Of a stretch of DNA of 64,000 nucleotides, positions 8,821-17,493 are shown in pieces; position 1 is the stretch's first letter, and each line of letters opens with the position of its first letter. Origin of the DNA: Pseudomonas sp. Irchel s3b2 (GTDB lineage Bacteria; Pseudomonadota; Gammaproteobacteria; Pseudomonadales; Pseudomonadaceae); NCBI RefSeq assembly GCF_900187445.1, contig NZ_FYEB01000001.1:496001-560000 (forward strand). The letters are read 5' to 3'. Made by a program: the position numbers and the translations under genes. The notes below the pieces were generated by a model that was not told the origin of the DNA, did not search any database, and was given only the letters and a program-made list of their open reading frames with translations.

Positions 8821-10201
8821 GCTCAGCAGCCTGCGTTGGCGGTTGCTGTGGAATCTCGCACTGTTGTTGGTGGTGTTGATGCTCGCCAGTGGTTTGAGCG
8901 CGTACTGGAACGGTCGCGAAGCCGCCGACACCGCGTATGACCGGACCTTGCTGGCCTCGGCGCGGACCATCGCCGCGGGCCTGTCCCAGCGTGATGGCAG
9001 CCTCAGTGCCAACGTGCCTTACGTGGCCCTCGATACGTTCGCCTACGACAGCGCCGGGCGAATTTTTTACCTGGTCAATGACATCAATCAGAAGCTGATT
9101 TCGGGCTACGAAAACCTGCCGCCGCCGCCACCGGGAACGCCGCGCACCGATGACTATCCGGCGCTGGCGCGTTTCTATAACGCCACTTATCAAGGGCAGA
9201 ATGTGCGAGTGGTCAGCCTGCTCAAAGCGGTCAGCGAGCCGAACATGAACGGCATGGCGGAAATCCGCGTGGCGGAAACCGATGAGGCCCGGGTCCGCAT
9301 GGCTCGCAGCCTGATGGCCGACACATTGTTGCGGCTGGGCATGTTGGCGATCGGTGCGCTGCTGTTGGTGTGGTTTGCGGTCAGTGCGGCGCTGCGTCCA
9401 CTGGAGCGCTTGCGCACGGCGGTGGAAGAGCGTCAGCCCGATGACTTGCGGCCCTTGCCGCTGGTGGAAGTGCAGCACGAGTTGGGGCCGCTGGTGCGTG
9501 CGCTCAATCACTTTACCGAGCGTTTGCGCGGACAGTTCGAGCGTCAGGCGCAATTCATTGCCGATGCCGCCCATGAATTGCGTACCCCGTTAGCGGCGCT
9601 CAAGGCACGACTCGAGCTGGGCTTGCGGTCGAGCGAACCCGAAACCTGGCGCAATACTTTGGAAACCGCCGCCCAGGGCACGGATCGGCTGACCCATCTG
9701 GCCAATCAATTGCTCTCGCTGGCACGGGTCGAGAATGGCGCCCGGGCAATTGCCGAGGGTGGTGCACAGTTGCTCGATCTCAGTCAGTTGGCCCGTGATC
9801 TGGGCATGGCCATGGCGCCGCTGGCCCATGCTCGTGGCGTTGCGCTGGCGCTGGAAGCCGACGAGCCGGTATGGCTGCGTGGCGAGCCGACGCTGTTGAA
9901 CGAACTGTTGAGCAATCTGGTGGACAACGCGTTGGCTCACACGCCGCCGGGCGGCAATGTGATCCTGCGAGTCACGGCACCGGCGGTGCTGGAAGTCGAG
10001 GACGATGGCCCAGGAATTCCTCTTGAAGAGCGGGATCGGGTGTTCGAGCGTTTTTATCGTCGTAACGAACAGGTGGCTGGATCGGGGTTGGGGTTGGCCA
10101 TCGTCGGCGAGATCTGCCGCGCCCACCTGGCGCAGATCAGCCTGCACGATGGTGAGCAGGCGGGGTTGAAGGTGCGGGTGAGTTTTATTGCTGGAGAGTG
10201 A
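8813..10201 (+). CDS. tctE: Sensor histidine kinase TctE
   Basis: 462 residues. Two membrane helices (about 8-30 and 165-185) bracket a periplasmic sensor region of about 135 residues. A HAMP segment follows, then the HisKA box FIADAAHELRTPLAALKARLEL with the phospho-His. The ATPase domain has N-box NELLSNLVDNALAHTPPGG, G1 VEDDGPGIP and G2 GSGLGLAIV. The ATG at 8813 overlaps the tctD stop region, so the two are translationally coupled. It probably senses external tricarboxylates. Confidence 0.93.
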   Translation: MHKLSSLRWRLLWNLALLLVVLMLASGLSAYWNGREAADTAYDRTLLASARTIAAGLSQRDGSLSANVPYVALDTFAYDSAGRIFYLVNDINQKLISGYENLPPPPPGTPRTDDYPALARFYNATYQGQNVRVVSLLKAVSEPNMNGMAEIRVAETDEARVRMARSLMADTLLRLGMLAIGALLLVWFAVSAALRPLERLRTAVEERQPDDLRPLPLVEVQHELGPLVRALNHFTERLRGQFERQAQFIADAAHELRTPLAALKARLELGLRSSEPETWRNTLETAAQGTDRLTHLANQLLSLARVENGARAIAEGGAQLLDLSQLARDLGMAMAPLAHARGVALALEADEPVWLRGEPTLLNELLSNLVDNALAHTPPGGNVILRVTAPAVLEVEDDGPGIPLEERDRVFERFYRRNEQVAGSGLGLAIVGEICRAHLAQISLHDGEQAGLKVRVSFIAGE

Positions 10202-10219
10202 TGGTGTTTGTTCTTGCCT

Positions 10220-10288
10220 CTTCGCGGGCAAGCCTCGCTCCTACAAGATATGTACGATGCCTTGTAGGAGCGAGGCTTGCCCGCGAAG
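10220..10288. repeat. REP inverted pair
   Basis: Two inverted arms with the GCAAGCCTCGCTCCTACA core separated by about 20 bases, between the convergent ends of tctE and the HDOD gene. The right arm ends three bases from the HDOD stop codon, so it may also act as a transcript-end hairpin. Confidence 0.9.
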
Positions 10289-10291
10289 CTC

Positions 10292-11113
10292 TTAGTAAAA
10301 CATCGACCGCGACTCTTCCAGATCCTTGCACATCGCCTTGTTCTCTGGATCGATCCCCAGTTTCTTGAAGGCCGGTACGCTGAAGGGGTCGATACGGGCC
10401 ATTGGATGATCGATATCCTTGTGGCAATACAGGCTGGCCACTTGCACCAGATCGACATAATCGATCCGCTCCGATTGCCGCTTGAAATCCAGATACAGCC
10501 CGGGCAATTGCACCAGCATTTCCGGAAATTCCCAGACCCTGAGCAATTTATCGCCGAGTAGCGGATGAATCCGGTCGATCACATGGTTGAGGCTGACCGG
10601 GTCAGACAGCAATTCATAGTGATCTTCGGCGTAGGTCAGGATCGGCAGCACGCCGATCTGGTGCACGAGCCCGCCGAGCGCCGCCTGATCAGGCTTGAGC
10701 TGCGTGTAACGGCGGCACAACGCGTAACTGACGCCGGCGATTTCCAGGCTTTTGCGCCAGACCTCGCGCATTTTCTGTTCCACAACTTCGGAACGGGCGT
10801 TGAATATCTGTTCCATCACCAGGCCAATGGCCAGGTTGCTGCTGTAATTGACGCCCAGCCGGGTGATGGCCGTGTGCAAATCAGTCACTTCCTGGGTCGC
10901 GCGCAGCAACGGGCTATTGACCACTTTGATCAGGCGCGCCGACAGCGCGGTATCGCGGCCAATTACTTTGCTCAGTGTGCTGACACTGATTTCCGGGTCT
11001 TCAGCGGCCTTGCGAATCTGCAGGGCCACTTCGGGTAACGTTGGCAGAACCAGGTCATCGTTATCGATGGCCTCAACCAAATCCTGTTGGACCTTATCCG
11101 CCAGCTCGATCAT
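10292..11113 (-). CDS. HDOD-domain protein
   Basis: 273 residues. The HDOD domain covers most of the protein: LPTLPEVALQIRKAAEDPEISVSTLSKVIGRDTALSARLIKVVNSP at the start, then a typical NLAIGLVMEQIF helix and the GGLVHQIGVLPIL segment in place of a metal-binding HD motif. HDOD proteins act in signal output without a known catalytic site. It lies 35 bases after ygfZ on the same strand and is probably co-transcribed with it. I cannot say what it regulates. Confidence 0.88.
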   Translation of the reverse strand: MIELADKVQQDLVEAIDNDDLVLPTLPEVALQIRKAAEDPEISVSTLSKVIGRDTALSARLIKVVNSPLLRATQEVTDLHTAITRLGVNYSSNLAIGLVMEQIFNARSEVVEQKMREVWRKSLEIAGVSYALCRRYTQLKPDQAALGGLVHQIGVLPILTYAEDHYELLSDPVSLNHVIDRIHPLLGDKLLRVWEFPEMLVQLPGLYLDFKRQSERIDYVDLVQVASLYCHKDIDHPMARIDPFSVPAFKKLGIDPENKAMCKDLEESRSMFY

Positions 11114-11148
11114 TTCTTTTCTCTAGGGTATTGCGACAAGTGCTGCTG

Positions 11149-12090
11149 TTAACGCTGGATTTCGCGATCACGATCCAGTTGGTAAGGCAGGTCGAGCAGA
11201 TGCAGGCCCGGACCTTCAAGTGCGCCAAGGTGCAGATTGCCATCTTCTGCAGCTTCGGCTTGCAGCACCGCAAGGAGTTCAATGTTTTGCTCGGTACGGG
11301 CGGCCAGCACCACTTCACCGATCGAACTGCCGTGGGTTGGGGAGAACAGTTGGGTGCCGGGCTCCGGTAATTCGCTGGCCTCCAGTTGCAGGTGGTACAG
11401 ACGGCGCTTGAGTTTGCCAAGGTATTGCATGCGCGCGACGATTTCCTGGCCGGTGTAGCAGCCTTTCTTGAAGCTCACGCCGCCGACAGCTTGCAGATTG
11501 AGCATCTGCGGGATGAACAGCTCGCGGGTGCTCGGCATGACCTGACCGATCCCGGCGCGGATCTGGCCCAGCAGCCATTGATTCAGTTCACCTTCGGCCA
11601 ACAGAGCGGTCAGCTTGCCCTTGATGGTGTCGGCTTGATCGGCGCGAACCCAGAGTTCAGCACGGTCAGGCGATACGCGAAGGGCGATCAGGCTGTCATT
11701 GCGCACCACGCTGTCGGTTTCTGCCGGCAGCTCCAGGCCTAGACTGGCCAGTGCCGCATCGCCATGCTCAAGGCCAAAGCGAACCCAGCTGGCACTTTCA
11801 TCGGTCAGTTTCGATTTGGAAAACACCGCGTACTTTTTCAGGTCCGCCAGTTGCGGCTCCAGCAGTTCGCTGGCCATCGCCATCAGCACACCGTCACCTT
11901 CCAGCAGAATGCGGAAACTCGACTGCATCCGGCCTTTCTGCGTGCAGCGCGCGCCGAGGCTGGCCTGGGTGTCGCTCAGATAATTGAGGTTGCAAGTCAA
12001 TTGACCTTGCAGGAATTTGCTGGCATCCGCGCCGCGTACCGCGAGAACGCCTTCGTGAGACAGGGTGGAGAAAAAAGCAGAATCGGCCAT
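11149..12090 (-). CDS. ygfZ: Folate-binding Fe-S cluster repair / tRNA-modifying protein YgfZ
   Basis: 313 residues of the GcvT-like fold. The diagnostic KGCYTGQEIVARMQYLGKLKRRLY block, with its conserved Cys, is at about 208-231. YgfZ uses tetrahydrofolate and supports Fe-S enzymes such as MiaB. Divergent from sdhE across 148 bases, and next to nadB in the wider neighbourhood, as I recall from P. aeruginosa. The upstream gap probably carries both promoters. Confidence 0.92.
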   Translation of the reverse strand: MADSAFFSTLSHEGVLAVRGADASKFLQGQLTCNLNYLSDTQASLGARCTQKGRMQSSFRILLEGDGVLMAMASELLEPQLADLKKYAVFSKSKLTDESASWVRFGLEHGDAALASLGLELPAETDSVVRNDSLIALRVSPDRAELWVRADQADTIKGKLTALLAEGELNQWLLGQIRAGIGQVMPSTRELFIPQMLNLQAVGGVSFKKGCYTGQEIVARMQYLGKLKRRLYHLQLEASELPEPGTQLFSPTHGSSIGEVVLAARTEQNIELLAVLQAEAAEDGNLHLGALEGPGLHLLDLPYQLDRDREIQR

Positions 12091-12238
12091 GGGTCATCGC
12101 AGGGTAAAGAGTCCGAGGGACATCATAAGGGTGCGCCCATGAAATGGGTAGTTCACAAAGGATCGATGAGGGCGACCAAAGCCGACTGTTCGAGCGGGCC
12201 CGGGGCTGTATACTTGCCGCCTATTTGAGGAGCGCTCC

Positions 12239-12493
12239 ATGGTCGAACAAGTTGAACTGAATCGCCTCTATTGGCACAGTCGCCGCGGCATGCTTGAGCT
12301 TGACGTGTTGCTGGTGCCGTTTGTGAAAGAGGTTTATCCGCACCTCAACCAGGTGGATCGTGATCTGTACGTCCGTCTGCTGACGTGTGAGGATCAGGAC
12401 ATGTTCGGCTGGTTCATGGAGCGCAACGAATCGGAAGATCCGGAGCTTCAGCGCATGGTTCGCATGATCCTGGACCGTGTCCAGCCCAAGTAA
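12239..12493 (+). CDS. sdhE: FAD assembly factor SdhE
   Basis: 84 residues. The RRGMLELD motif near residue 14 (RGxxE) is the surface that contacts flavoprotein subunits. SdhE promotes covalent flavin attachment to succinate dehydrogenase and fumarate reductase. GGAGCG lies close upstream of the ATG. The downstream cptA-like gene starts with GTG 17 bases before the sdhE stop, so the two are translationally coupled. Confidence 0.93.
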   Translation: MVEQVELNRLYWHSRRGMLELDVLLVPFVKEVYPHLNQVDRDLYVRLLTCEDQDMFGWFMERNESEDPELQRMVRMILDRVQPK

Positions 12494-12929
12494 CGCGTTC
12501 GAATGCCGCTGGCATGCCTCACGGCAGTTGCTGGCGGCCTATCTTCTGGCCCAGCTGTTCGCGCTGGGTTCGCTAATTCTTCTCTCTATACCGCTCTGGG
12601 CCAGTCTGCTCGGCGTTGTGCTGTGTGTGGCTCACGGTTTTTGGGTATTGCCGCGACAGATTTTGCTGACGCACCCACAGGCGTTTCGCGGTTTGCGTCG
12701 CGATGCCGATGGCTGGCAGTTGTGGAATCAGGCGGTGGGTTGGCAGCCCGTGCAGCTGCGGCGGGACAGTCTGGCGTTGCCATTGATTGTGGTACTGCGT
12801 TTTCGTCTGCGCGATGAGCGACGGGTCAGGGCGATCTGTGTGCCGCGGGATTCGCAGGCGGCGGATATGCACCGACGCCTGCGGGTTCGGCTCAAGTTCA
12901 GTCGGCGTAGGTGGGCGGCACCAGAATAG
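12477..12929 (+). CDS. YgfX/CptA-like membrane protein
   Basis: 150 residues with two close N-terminal membrane helices (about 18-55), then a basic cytosolic tail rich in Arg. The pattern and position after sdhE match E. coli YgfX (CptA), once described as the toxin partner of SdhE (YgfY), although that role has been disputed. GTG start inside sdhE. Its 3' end overlaps the convergent nadB gene by 32 bases, so the last ten codons are read on both strands. Confidence 0.75.
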   Translation: MSSPSNAFECRWHASRQLLAAYLLAQLFALGSLILLSIPLWASLLGVVLCVAHGFWVLPRQILLTHPQAFRGLRRDADGWQLWNQAVGWQPVQLRRDSLALPLIVVLRFRLRDERRVRAICVPRDSQAADMHRRLRVRLKFSRRRWAAPE

Positions 12930-14514
12930 TGTCCAGGGCGACCGGCAACATGTTCGGGTAGTCGAGGGTGTAATGCAGGCCGCGACTTTCCTTGCGTTCC
13001 ATGGCTGACTGGATCATCAACTCGGCCACCTGCGCCAGGTTGCGCAACTCGATCAAATCCCGGCTGACCTTGTAGTTGCTGTAGAACTCATCGATTTCGT
13101 CCAGCAACAGTTGCACTCGGTGCTGGGCTCGTTGCAAGCGCTTATTGGTACGCACGATGCCGACATAGTCCCACATGAATCGCCGCAGTTCGTCCCAGTT
13201 GTGCGCAATGATCACGTCTTCGTCGGAGTCGGTGACCTGGCTCGCATCCCATACGGGCAGGGCGGTTGGAATTGATACCTCTGGCAAATGTTCAAGAATG
13301 TCCGCCGCCGCCGAACGGGCGTAAACGAAACATTCCAGCAGGGAGTTGCTGGCCATGCGGTTGGCGCCATGCAGGCCGGTGAAGCTGGTTTCACCAATCG
13401 CATACAGGCCCGGCACATCGGTGCGCCCCCGCTGATCGACCATCACGCCGCCGCAGGTGTAGTGCGCCGCCGGCACCACCGGGATCGGTTGTTTGGTGAT
13501 GTCGATGGAAAATTCCAGGCAGCGTTCATAGACCGTCGGGAAGTGCGTCTTGATGAAGTCTTCGGGCTTGTGGCTGATATCGAGGTAAACACAGTCGATA
13601 CCCAGGCGCTTCATCTCATGGTCGATCGCGCGTGCGACGATATCCCGCGGTGCCAGCTCGGCCCGTGGGTCGAAGCGCTGCATGAAGCGTTCGCCATTGG
13701 GTAGCTTCAGGTGGCCACCTTCGCCGCGCAGGGCTTCGGTGATCAGGAAGCTCTTGGCTTGCGGATGATAAAGGCAAGTGGGGTGGAACTGGTTAAACTC
13801 CAGGTTCGCCACCCGGCAGCCCGAACGCCAAGCCATGGCGATGCCATCACCGCAGGCGCCGTCGGGGTTGCTGGTATAGAGGTAGACCTTTGCTGCACCG
13901 CCCGATGCAAGGATCACGAAGCGCGCGCCATAGGTGTCGACTTCGCCGGTGCCGCGGTTGAGCACATAGGCGCCGAGGCAACGATCGCCTTCAAGGCCAA
14001 GGCGCTTTTCGGTGATCAGGTCGACCGCGACCCGCTGCTCCAGCAGTTCGATGTTGGGACGCTGTTTGGCCTGATCGAGCAGGGTTCTGAAGATCGCGGC
14101 GCCCGTCGCATCGGCGGCATGGATGATGCGCCGATGGCTGTGACCGCCTTCGCGGGTCAGATGAAACTCGAAACCACCGTCTTCGGTGCCTGACTGCTCA
14201 TCGCGGGTAAAGGGCACGCCTTGGTCGATCAGCCATTGAATCGCCTCTCTGCTGTGCTCGACAGTAAAGCGCACAGCGTCTTCATGGCACAGGCCTCCGC
14301 CGGCGTTGAGGGTGTCATCGACATGGGATTCGACCGTGTCGGTGTCATCCAGAACGGCAGCGACACCGCCCTGGGCCCAGAACGTCGAGCCATTGGCGAG
14401 GTCGCCTTTGCTCAATACGGCGATGCGCAAATGACCGGGCAAGGTCAGCGCAAGGCTCAAGCCGGCAGCACCGCTGCCAATTACCAGAACATCGTGTTGA
14501 AACTGTTGGCTCAT
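12898..14514 (-). CDS. nadB: L-aspartate oxidase
   Basis: 538 residues. FAD-dependent oxidation of L-aspartate to iminoaspartate, the first step of de novo NAD synthesis. [15 protein letters not shown] is the dinucleotide-binding motif, [14 protein letters not shown] holds conserved His/Arg active-site residues, and the [26 protein letters not shown] block is diagnostic. I start it at the ATG at 14514 (MSQQFQHDV); the frame is open another 42 codons upstream, but that extension lacks family similarity. Divergent from algU. Confidence 0.95.
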   Translation of the reverse strand: MSQQFQHDVLVIGSGAAGLSLALTLPGHLRIAVLSKGDLANGSTFWAQGGVAAVLDDTDTVESHVDDTLNAGGGLCHEDAVRFTVEHSREAIQWLIDQGVPFTRDEQSGTEDGGFEFHLTREGGHSHRRIIHAADATGAAIFRTLLDQAKQRPNIELLEQRVAVDLITEKRLGLEGDRCLGAYVLNRGTGEVDTYGARFVILASGGAAKVYLYTSNPDGACGDGIAMAWRSGCRVANLEFNQFHPTCLYHPQAKSFLITEALRGEGGHLKLPNGERFMQRFDPRAELAPRDIVARAIDHEMKRLGIDCVYLDISHKPEDFIKTHFPTVYERCLEFSIDITKQPIPVVPAAHYTCGGVMVDQRGRTDVPGLYAIGETSFTGLHGANRMASNSLLECFVYARSAAADILEHLPEVSIPTALPVWDASQVTDSDEDVIIAHNWDELRRFMWDYVGIVRTNKRLQRAQHRVQLLLDEIDEFYSNYKVSRDLIELRNLAQVAELMIQSAMERKESRGLHYTLDYPNMLPVALDTILVPPTYAD

Positions 14515-14790
14515 TTCAGGATTCCGCTCAAAGCGACCCGGGACGGGGTTGGCGCAAGACAGCTGGATCGGCGAGTCAAGACAGCCACACAGCCCACTAG
14601 TATATAGAGGGGGGGCGCGGCACAATAGCCGGGCCCACATGGCATTGTGAAACTACTGTGGCGGAAAAGACCGGTCGCTTCGTCGGAAGTTTTTTTGACT
14701 GCTTTGGAGACAAGGCGACTGTATCGTGGATTTAACAGTCTTTTTCGCTTCACGGTTGCACACTATCGGTTTCGGGTAGCTATAAATATG

Positions 14791-14818
14791 GAACTTTTGC
14801 CAAAGGCTCAAGATCAAA
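14791..14818 (+). promoter_or_regulatory. Candidate AlgU (sigma-22) promoter, distal
   Basis: GAACTT, 17 bases, TCAAA: close to the sigma-22/sigma-E consensus GAACTT-N16/17-TCtgA. It points to algU and fits the known autoregulation of that operon. Confidence 0.65.
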
Positions 14819-14987
14819 AGACGGTTGCCTGAGACAAGGGACAGTGTCGGCTTCGGTGCGGGACTTGCGGTTGGGTCCTTAGCTGGCGAATCCGATGACA
14901 AGATTATTCGCGCAGCCGGGTTATTCCGCACTGCGCTTTTCGTGCGTGCAAATCAGAGCCCGCAGGAAACTTGCTTGGAGGGGGGGA

Positions 14988-15014
14988 GAACTTTTGCGAA
15001 AAGCCCGAGTCTAT
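14988..15014 (+). promoter_or_regulatory. Candidate AlgU (sigma-22) promoter, proximal
   Basis: GAACTT, 16 bases, TCTAT, starting 86 bases before the algU ATG. A perfect -35 box and near-consensus -10 box make this the better of the two candidates. Confidence 0.7.
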
Positions 15015-15073
15015 GTTTGCAAGTCTGGTCGTTCAGTGATGCAAGCCTCCTCCGAGCTTATCGAGGAGTGTTC

Positions 15074-15655
15074 ATGCTAACCCAGGAAGAGGATCAGCAG
15101 CTGGTCGAGCGCGTTCAACGCGGCGACAAGCGAGCTTTCGATCTGCTAGTGCTGAAATACCAGCACAAAATTCTCGGGTTGATCGTGCGTTTCGTGCACG
15201 ACACCCATGAAGCCCAGGATGTCGCACAGGAAGCCTTTATCAAGGCATACCGTGCACTTGGTAATTTTCGCGGAGACAGCGCGTTTTATACGTGGCTTTA
15301 CCGCATCGCCATCAACACGGCGAAAAACTATCTGGTTTCACGCGGCCGCCGGCCGCCGGATAGCGATGTCAGTTCCGAGGATGCAGAGTTCTACGATGGC
15401 GATCATGGCCTCAAGGATCTCGAGTCGCCAGAACGTGCATTGCTGCGGGATGAGATCGAAGGCACCGTCCATCGAACCATTCAGCAACTGCCAGAAGATT
15501 TGCGTACGGCTTTAACTTTACGTGAATTCGATGGTCTGAGTTACGAGGACATTGCCAGCGTCATGCAATGTCCGGTGGGTACCGTGCGCTCCCGGATTTT
15601 CCGCGCTCGGGAGGCCATCGATAAAGCCCTGCAGCCGTTGTTGCAGGAAAACTAA
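15074..15655 (+). CDS. algU: Extracytoplasmic-function sigma factor AlgU (AlgT, sigma-22)
   Basis: 193 residues, the exact length usual for AlgU. Region 2 (VRFVHDTHEAQDVAQEAFIKAYRALGNFRGDSAFYTWLYRIAINTAKNYL) and region 4 (LPEDLRTALTLREFDGLSYEDIASVMQCPVGTVRSRIFRAREAIDKAL) are complete. It directs envelope-stress and alginate genes and its own operon. ATG at 15074 follows GAGGAG; the frame extends upstream but without family similarity. First gene of algU-mucA-mucB-mucD. Confidence 0.97.
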   Translation: MLTQEEDQQLVERVQRGDKRAFDLLVLKYQHKILGLIVRFVHDTHEAQDVAQEAFIKAYRALGNFRGDSAFYTWLYRIAINTAKNYLVSRGRRPPDSDVSSEDAEFYDGDHGLKDLESPERALLRDEIEGTVHRTIQQLPEDLRTALTLREFDGLSYEDIASVMQCPVGTVRSRIFRAREAIDKALQPLLQEN

Positions 15656-15686
15656 AGACAGCGGCGACAGCCAAGAGAGGAACGCC

Positions 15687-16274
15687 ATGAGTCGTGAAGC
15701 CCTGCAGGAATCGCTGTCCGCAGTGATGGATAACGAAGCGGATGAGCTGGAGTTGCGTCGGGTATTGAATGCCTTCGACGATGTTGAAACCCGCGAAACC
15801 TGGGCTCGTTACCAGATCGCTCGGGCAGTCATGCACAAAGATCTGCTGCTTCCTCGTCTGGATATCGCTGCGGCAGTCTCTGCTGCGCTGGCTGACGAAG
15901 CCGTACCAGCAAAAGCCTCTCGCGGCCCATGGCGCAGCCTTGGTCGTCTGGCAGTCGCTGCTTCGGTGACGGTTGCCGTGCTGGCGGGTGTTCGTCTGTA
16001 TAACCAGGACGAGATCGCCGGTGTCGAACTGGCTCAGCAATCCAATCAACCGGGTCTGACCGCTCCTCAGGTCAAGGGTCCCGCTGTATTGGCAGGCTAC
16101 AATGAGAGTTCGCAAGCCACTGGCCCTATGGCCAACGGCGTATTGCAAGGTCAGCCAGGCTGGCACGATCAGCGTTTGCCAGGTTACTTGCGTCAACATG
16201 CTCAACAGGCTGCACTGAAAGGTACTGAGAGCGCTCTGCCTTACGCTCGTGCAGCAAGCCTGGAAAACCGTTAA
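15687..16274 (+). CDS. mucA: Anti-sigma factor MucA
   Basis: 195 residues. The cytosolic N-terminal domain (MSREALQESLSAVMDNEADELELRRVL) binds AlgU. A single membrane helix (LGRLAVAASVTVAVLAGVRLY, about 92-112) leads to the periplasmic tail bound by MucB. The frame is intact to the end, with no truncation of the mucoid mucA22 kind, so AlgU should be restrained. Start at 15687 after AGAGAGGAA; 31 bases after algU. Confidence 0.95.
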   Translation: MSREALQESLSAVMDNEADELELRRVLNAFDDVETRETWARYQIARAVMHKDLLLPRLDIAAAVSAALADEAVPAKASRGPWRSLGRLAVAASVTVAVLAGVRLYNQDEIAGVELAQQSNQPGLTAPQVKGPAVLAGYNESSQATGPMANGVLQGQPGWHDQRLPGYLRQHAQQAALKGTESALPYARAASLENR

Positions 16275-16282
16275 GGAGGATC

Positions 16283-17245
16283 ATGCGCGCCATCCCTCTA
16301 CTCACGCTTCTGATCAGTGGCTGGTTTGTTGTTCCAGCCCACGCCGATGAAGCCCAGGACTGGCTGAAGCGTCTGGGACAGGCCGAGCAAACGCAGAGCT
16401 TTCACGGTACTTTCGTCTACGAGCGTAATGGTAGTTTCTCTACCCATAACATCTGGCATCGCGTCCAGGATGGCAAGGTCCGCGAGCGTTTACTCCAGCT
16501 CGACGGCTCGGCACAGGAAGTCGTACGCATTGATGGGCATACTCAATGCGTGAGCGGCACTCTGATAGCAGGGCTGGGGGACTCACCCAACTCCGCCGCT
16601 CGTGCGCTCGATCCCCAAAAGCTAAAGAATTGGTATGAGCTTGCCGTCATCGGCAAGTCGCGTGTGGCCGGGCGTGCGGCTGTGATCGTATCGTTGACGC
16701 CTCGCGATCAACATCGCTATGGTTTTGAGCTGCATCTGGACAAGGAAACCGGTTTGCCGTTGAAGTCATTGTTGCTCAATGACAAAGGGCAACTGCTGGA
16801 GCGATTCCAGTTCACCCGACTGGACACCGCCGAGGTGCCTTCCGACAGCGATTTGCAGGCAGGTGCTGATTGCAAACCCATTACCCTCGACAGTGACAAG
16901 GCTTCCGCCATCAAAACTGTTCAGGTCTGGCATTCGGACTGGTTACCGCCAGGTTTCGAACTGACCAGCAGTACCTCTCACAAGGATCCGGAAACCAAGG
17001 TTCAGGTCAGCAGTCTGATGTTCGACGATGGTCTGGCCCGATTCTCGGTGTTCCTGGAGCCGTTGAATGGCGCAACAGTCACTGACACACGTACCCAGCT
17101 GGGGCCAACCGTTGCTGTCTCCCGGCGATTGACTACCCCGCAAGGCGATATGATGGTGACCGTGGTCGGTGAAATCCCCATCGGCACCGCTGAACGGATT
17201 GCGCTGTCCATGCGCAACGATGCTGCGGCTACCAGCAAGCAATGA
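16283..17245 (+). CDS. mucB: Periplasmic regulator MucB (RseB family)
   Basis: 320 residues. Signal peptide MRAIPLLTLLISGWFVVPAHADEA, then the two-domain RseB fold that protects the MucA periplasmic tail from the site-1 protease and senses mislocalised lipoproteins or LPS. The W-H-R segment (STHNIWHRVQDGKVRERLLQLDG) is typical. Eight bases after mucA, with AAGGAGG just before the ATG. No mucC gene follows. Confidence 0.94.
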   Translation: MRAIPLLTLLISGWFVVPAHADEAQDWLKRLGQAEQTQSFHGTFVYERNGSFSTHNIWHRVQDGKVRERLLQLDGSAQEVVRIDGHTQCVSGTLIAGLGDSPNSAARALDPQKLKNWYELAVIGKSRVAGRAAVIVSLTPRDQHRYGFELHLDKETGLPLKSLLLNDKGQLLERFQFTRLDTAEVPSDSDLQAGADCKPITLDSDKASAIKTVQVWHSDWLPPGFELTSSTSHKDPETKVQVSSLMFDDGLARFSVFLEPLNGATVTDTRTQLGPTVAVSRRLTTPQGDMMVTVVGEIPIGTAERIALSMRNDAAATSKQ

Positions 17246-17374
17246 GCTGATCGGCCATGCTCACCAATCGGTGCCTGGAGGGTGCGAGAGGTTGGCAATG
17301 GCTGCCCCCGCCGTTGATGTCTCGAAATGTTTTGCCAGCATTTTCATTTGCAAATATCCCGAAAATTTTTTATA

Positions 17375-17405
17375 GGTCAGAGCCCCCTCGGCTCTGGCCT
17401 TGTTT
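17375..17405 (+). terminator. Hairpin between mucB and mucD, possible terminator or attenuator
   Basis: GGTCAGAGCC (17375-17384) pairs with GGCTCTGGCC (17390-17399) across a short loop, followed by TTGTTTGTTG. The T-run is broken, so termination would be partial; it could reduce mucD expression relative to mucAB. Confidence 0.55.
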
Positions 17406-17493
17406 GTTGTTCCCGGAACAAAAATACCGGCGTATCGTTTCCGGTGTTCCTTGCTCCATATCGCTTAACCATGCTCGTCGTAACGGGAGCCGT

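Larger units (their letters stand above)
14515..15073. other. 559-base nadB-algU divergent intergenic region
   Basis: No convincing gene. It is less GC-rich than its surroundings and carries two sigma-22-type promoter matches reading toward algU (14791-14818 and 14988-15014) plus the nadB promoter, which I could not place. A G-run (14978-14987) precedes the proximal promoter. The long leader (60 bases or more) ends in GAGGAG before the algU ATG. Confidence 0.7.
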
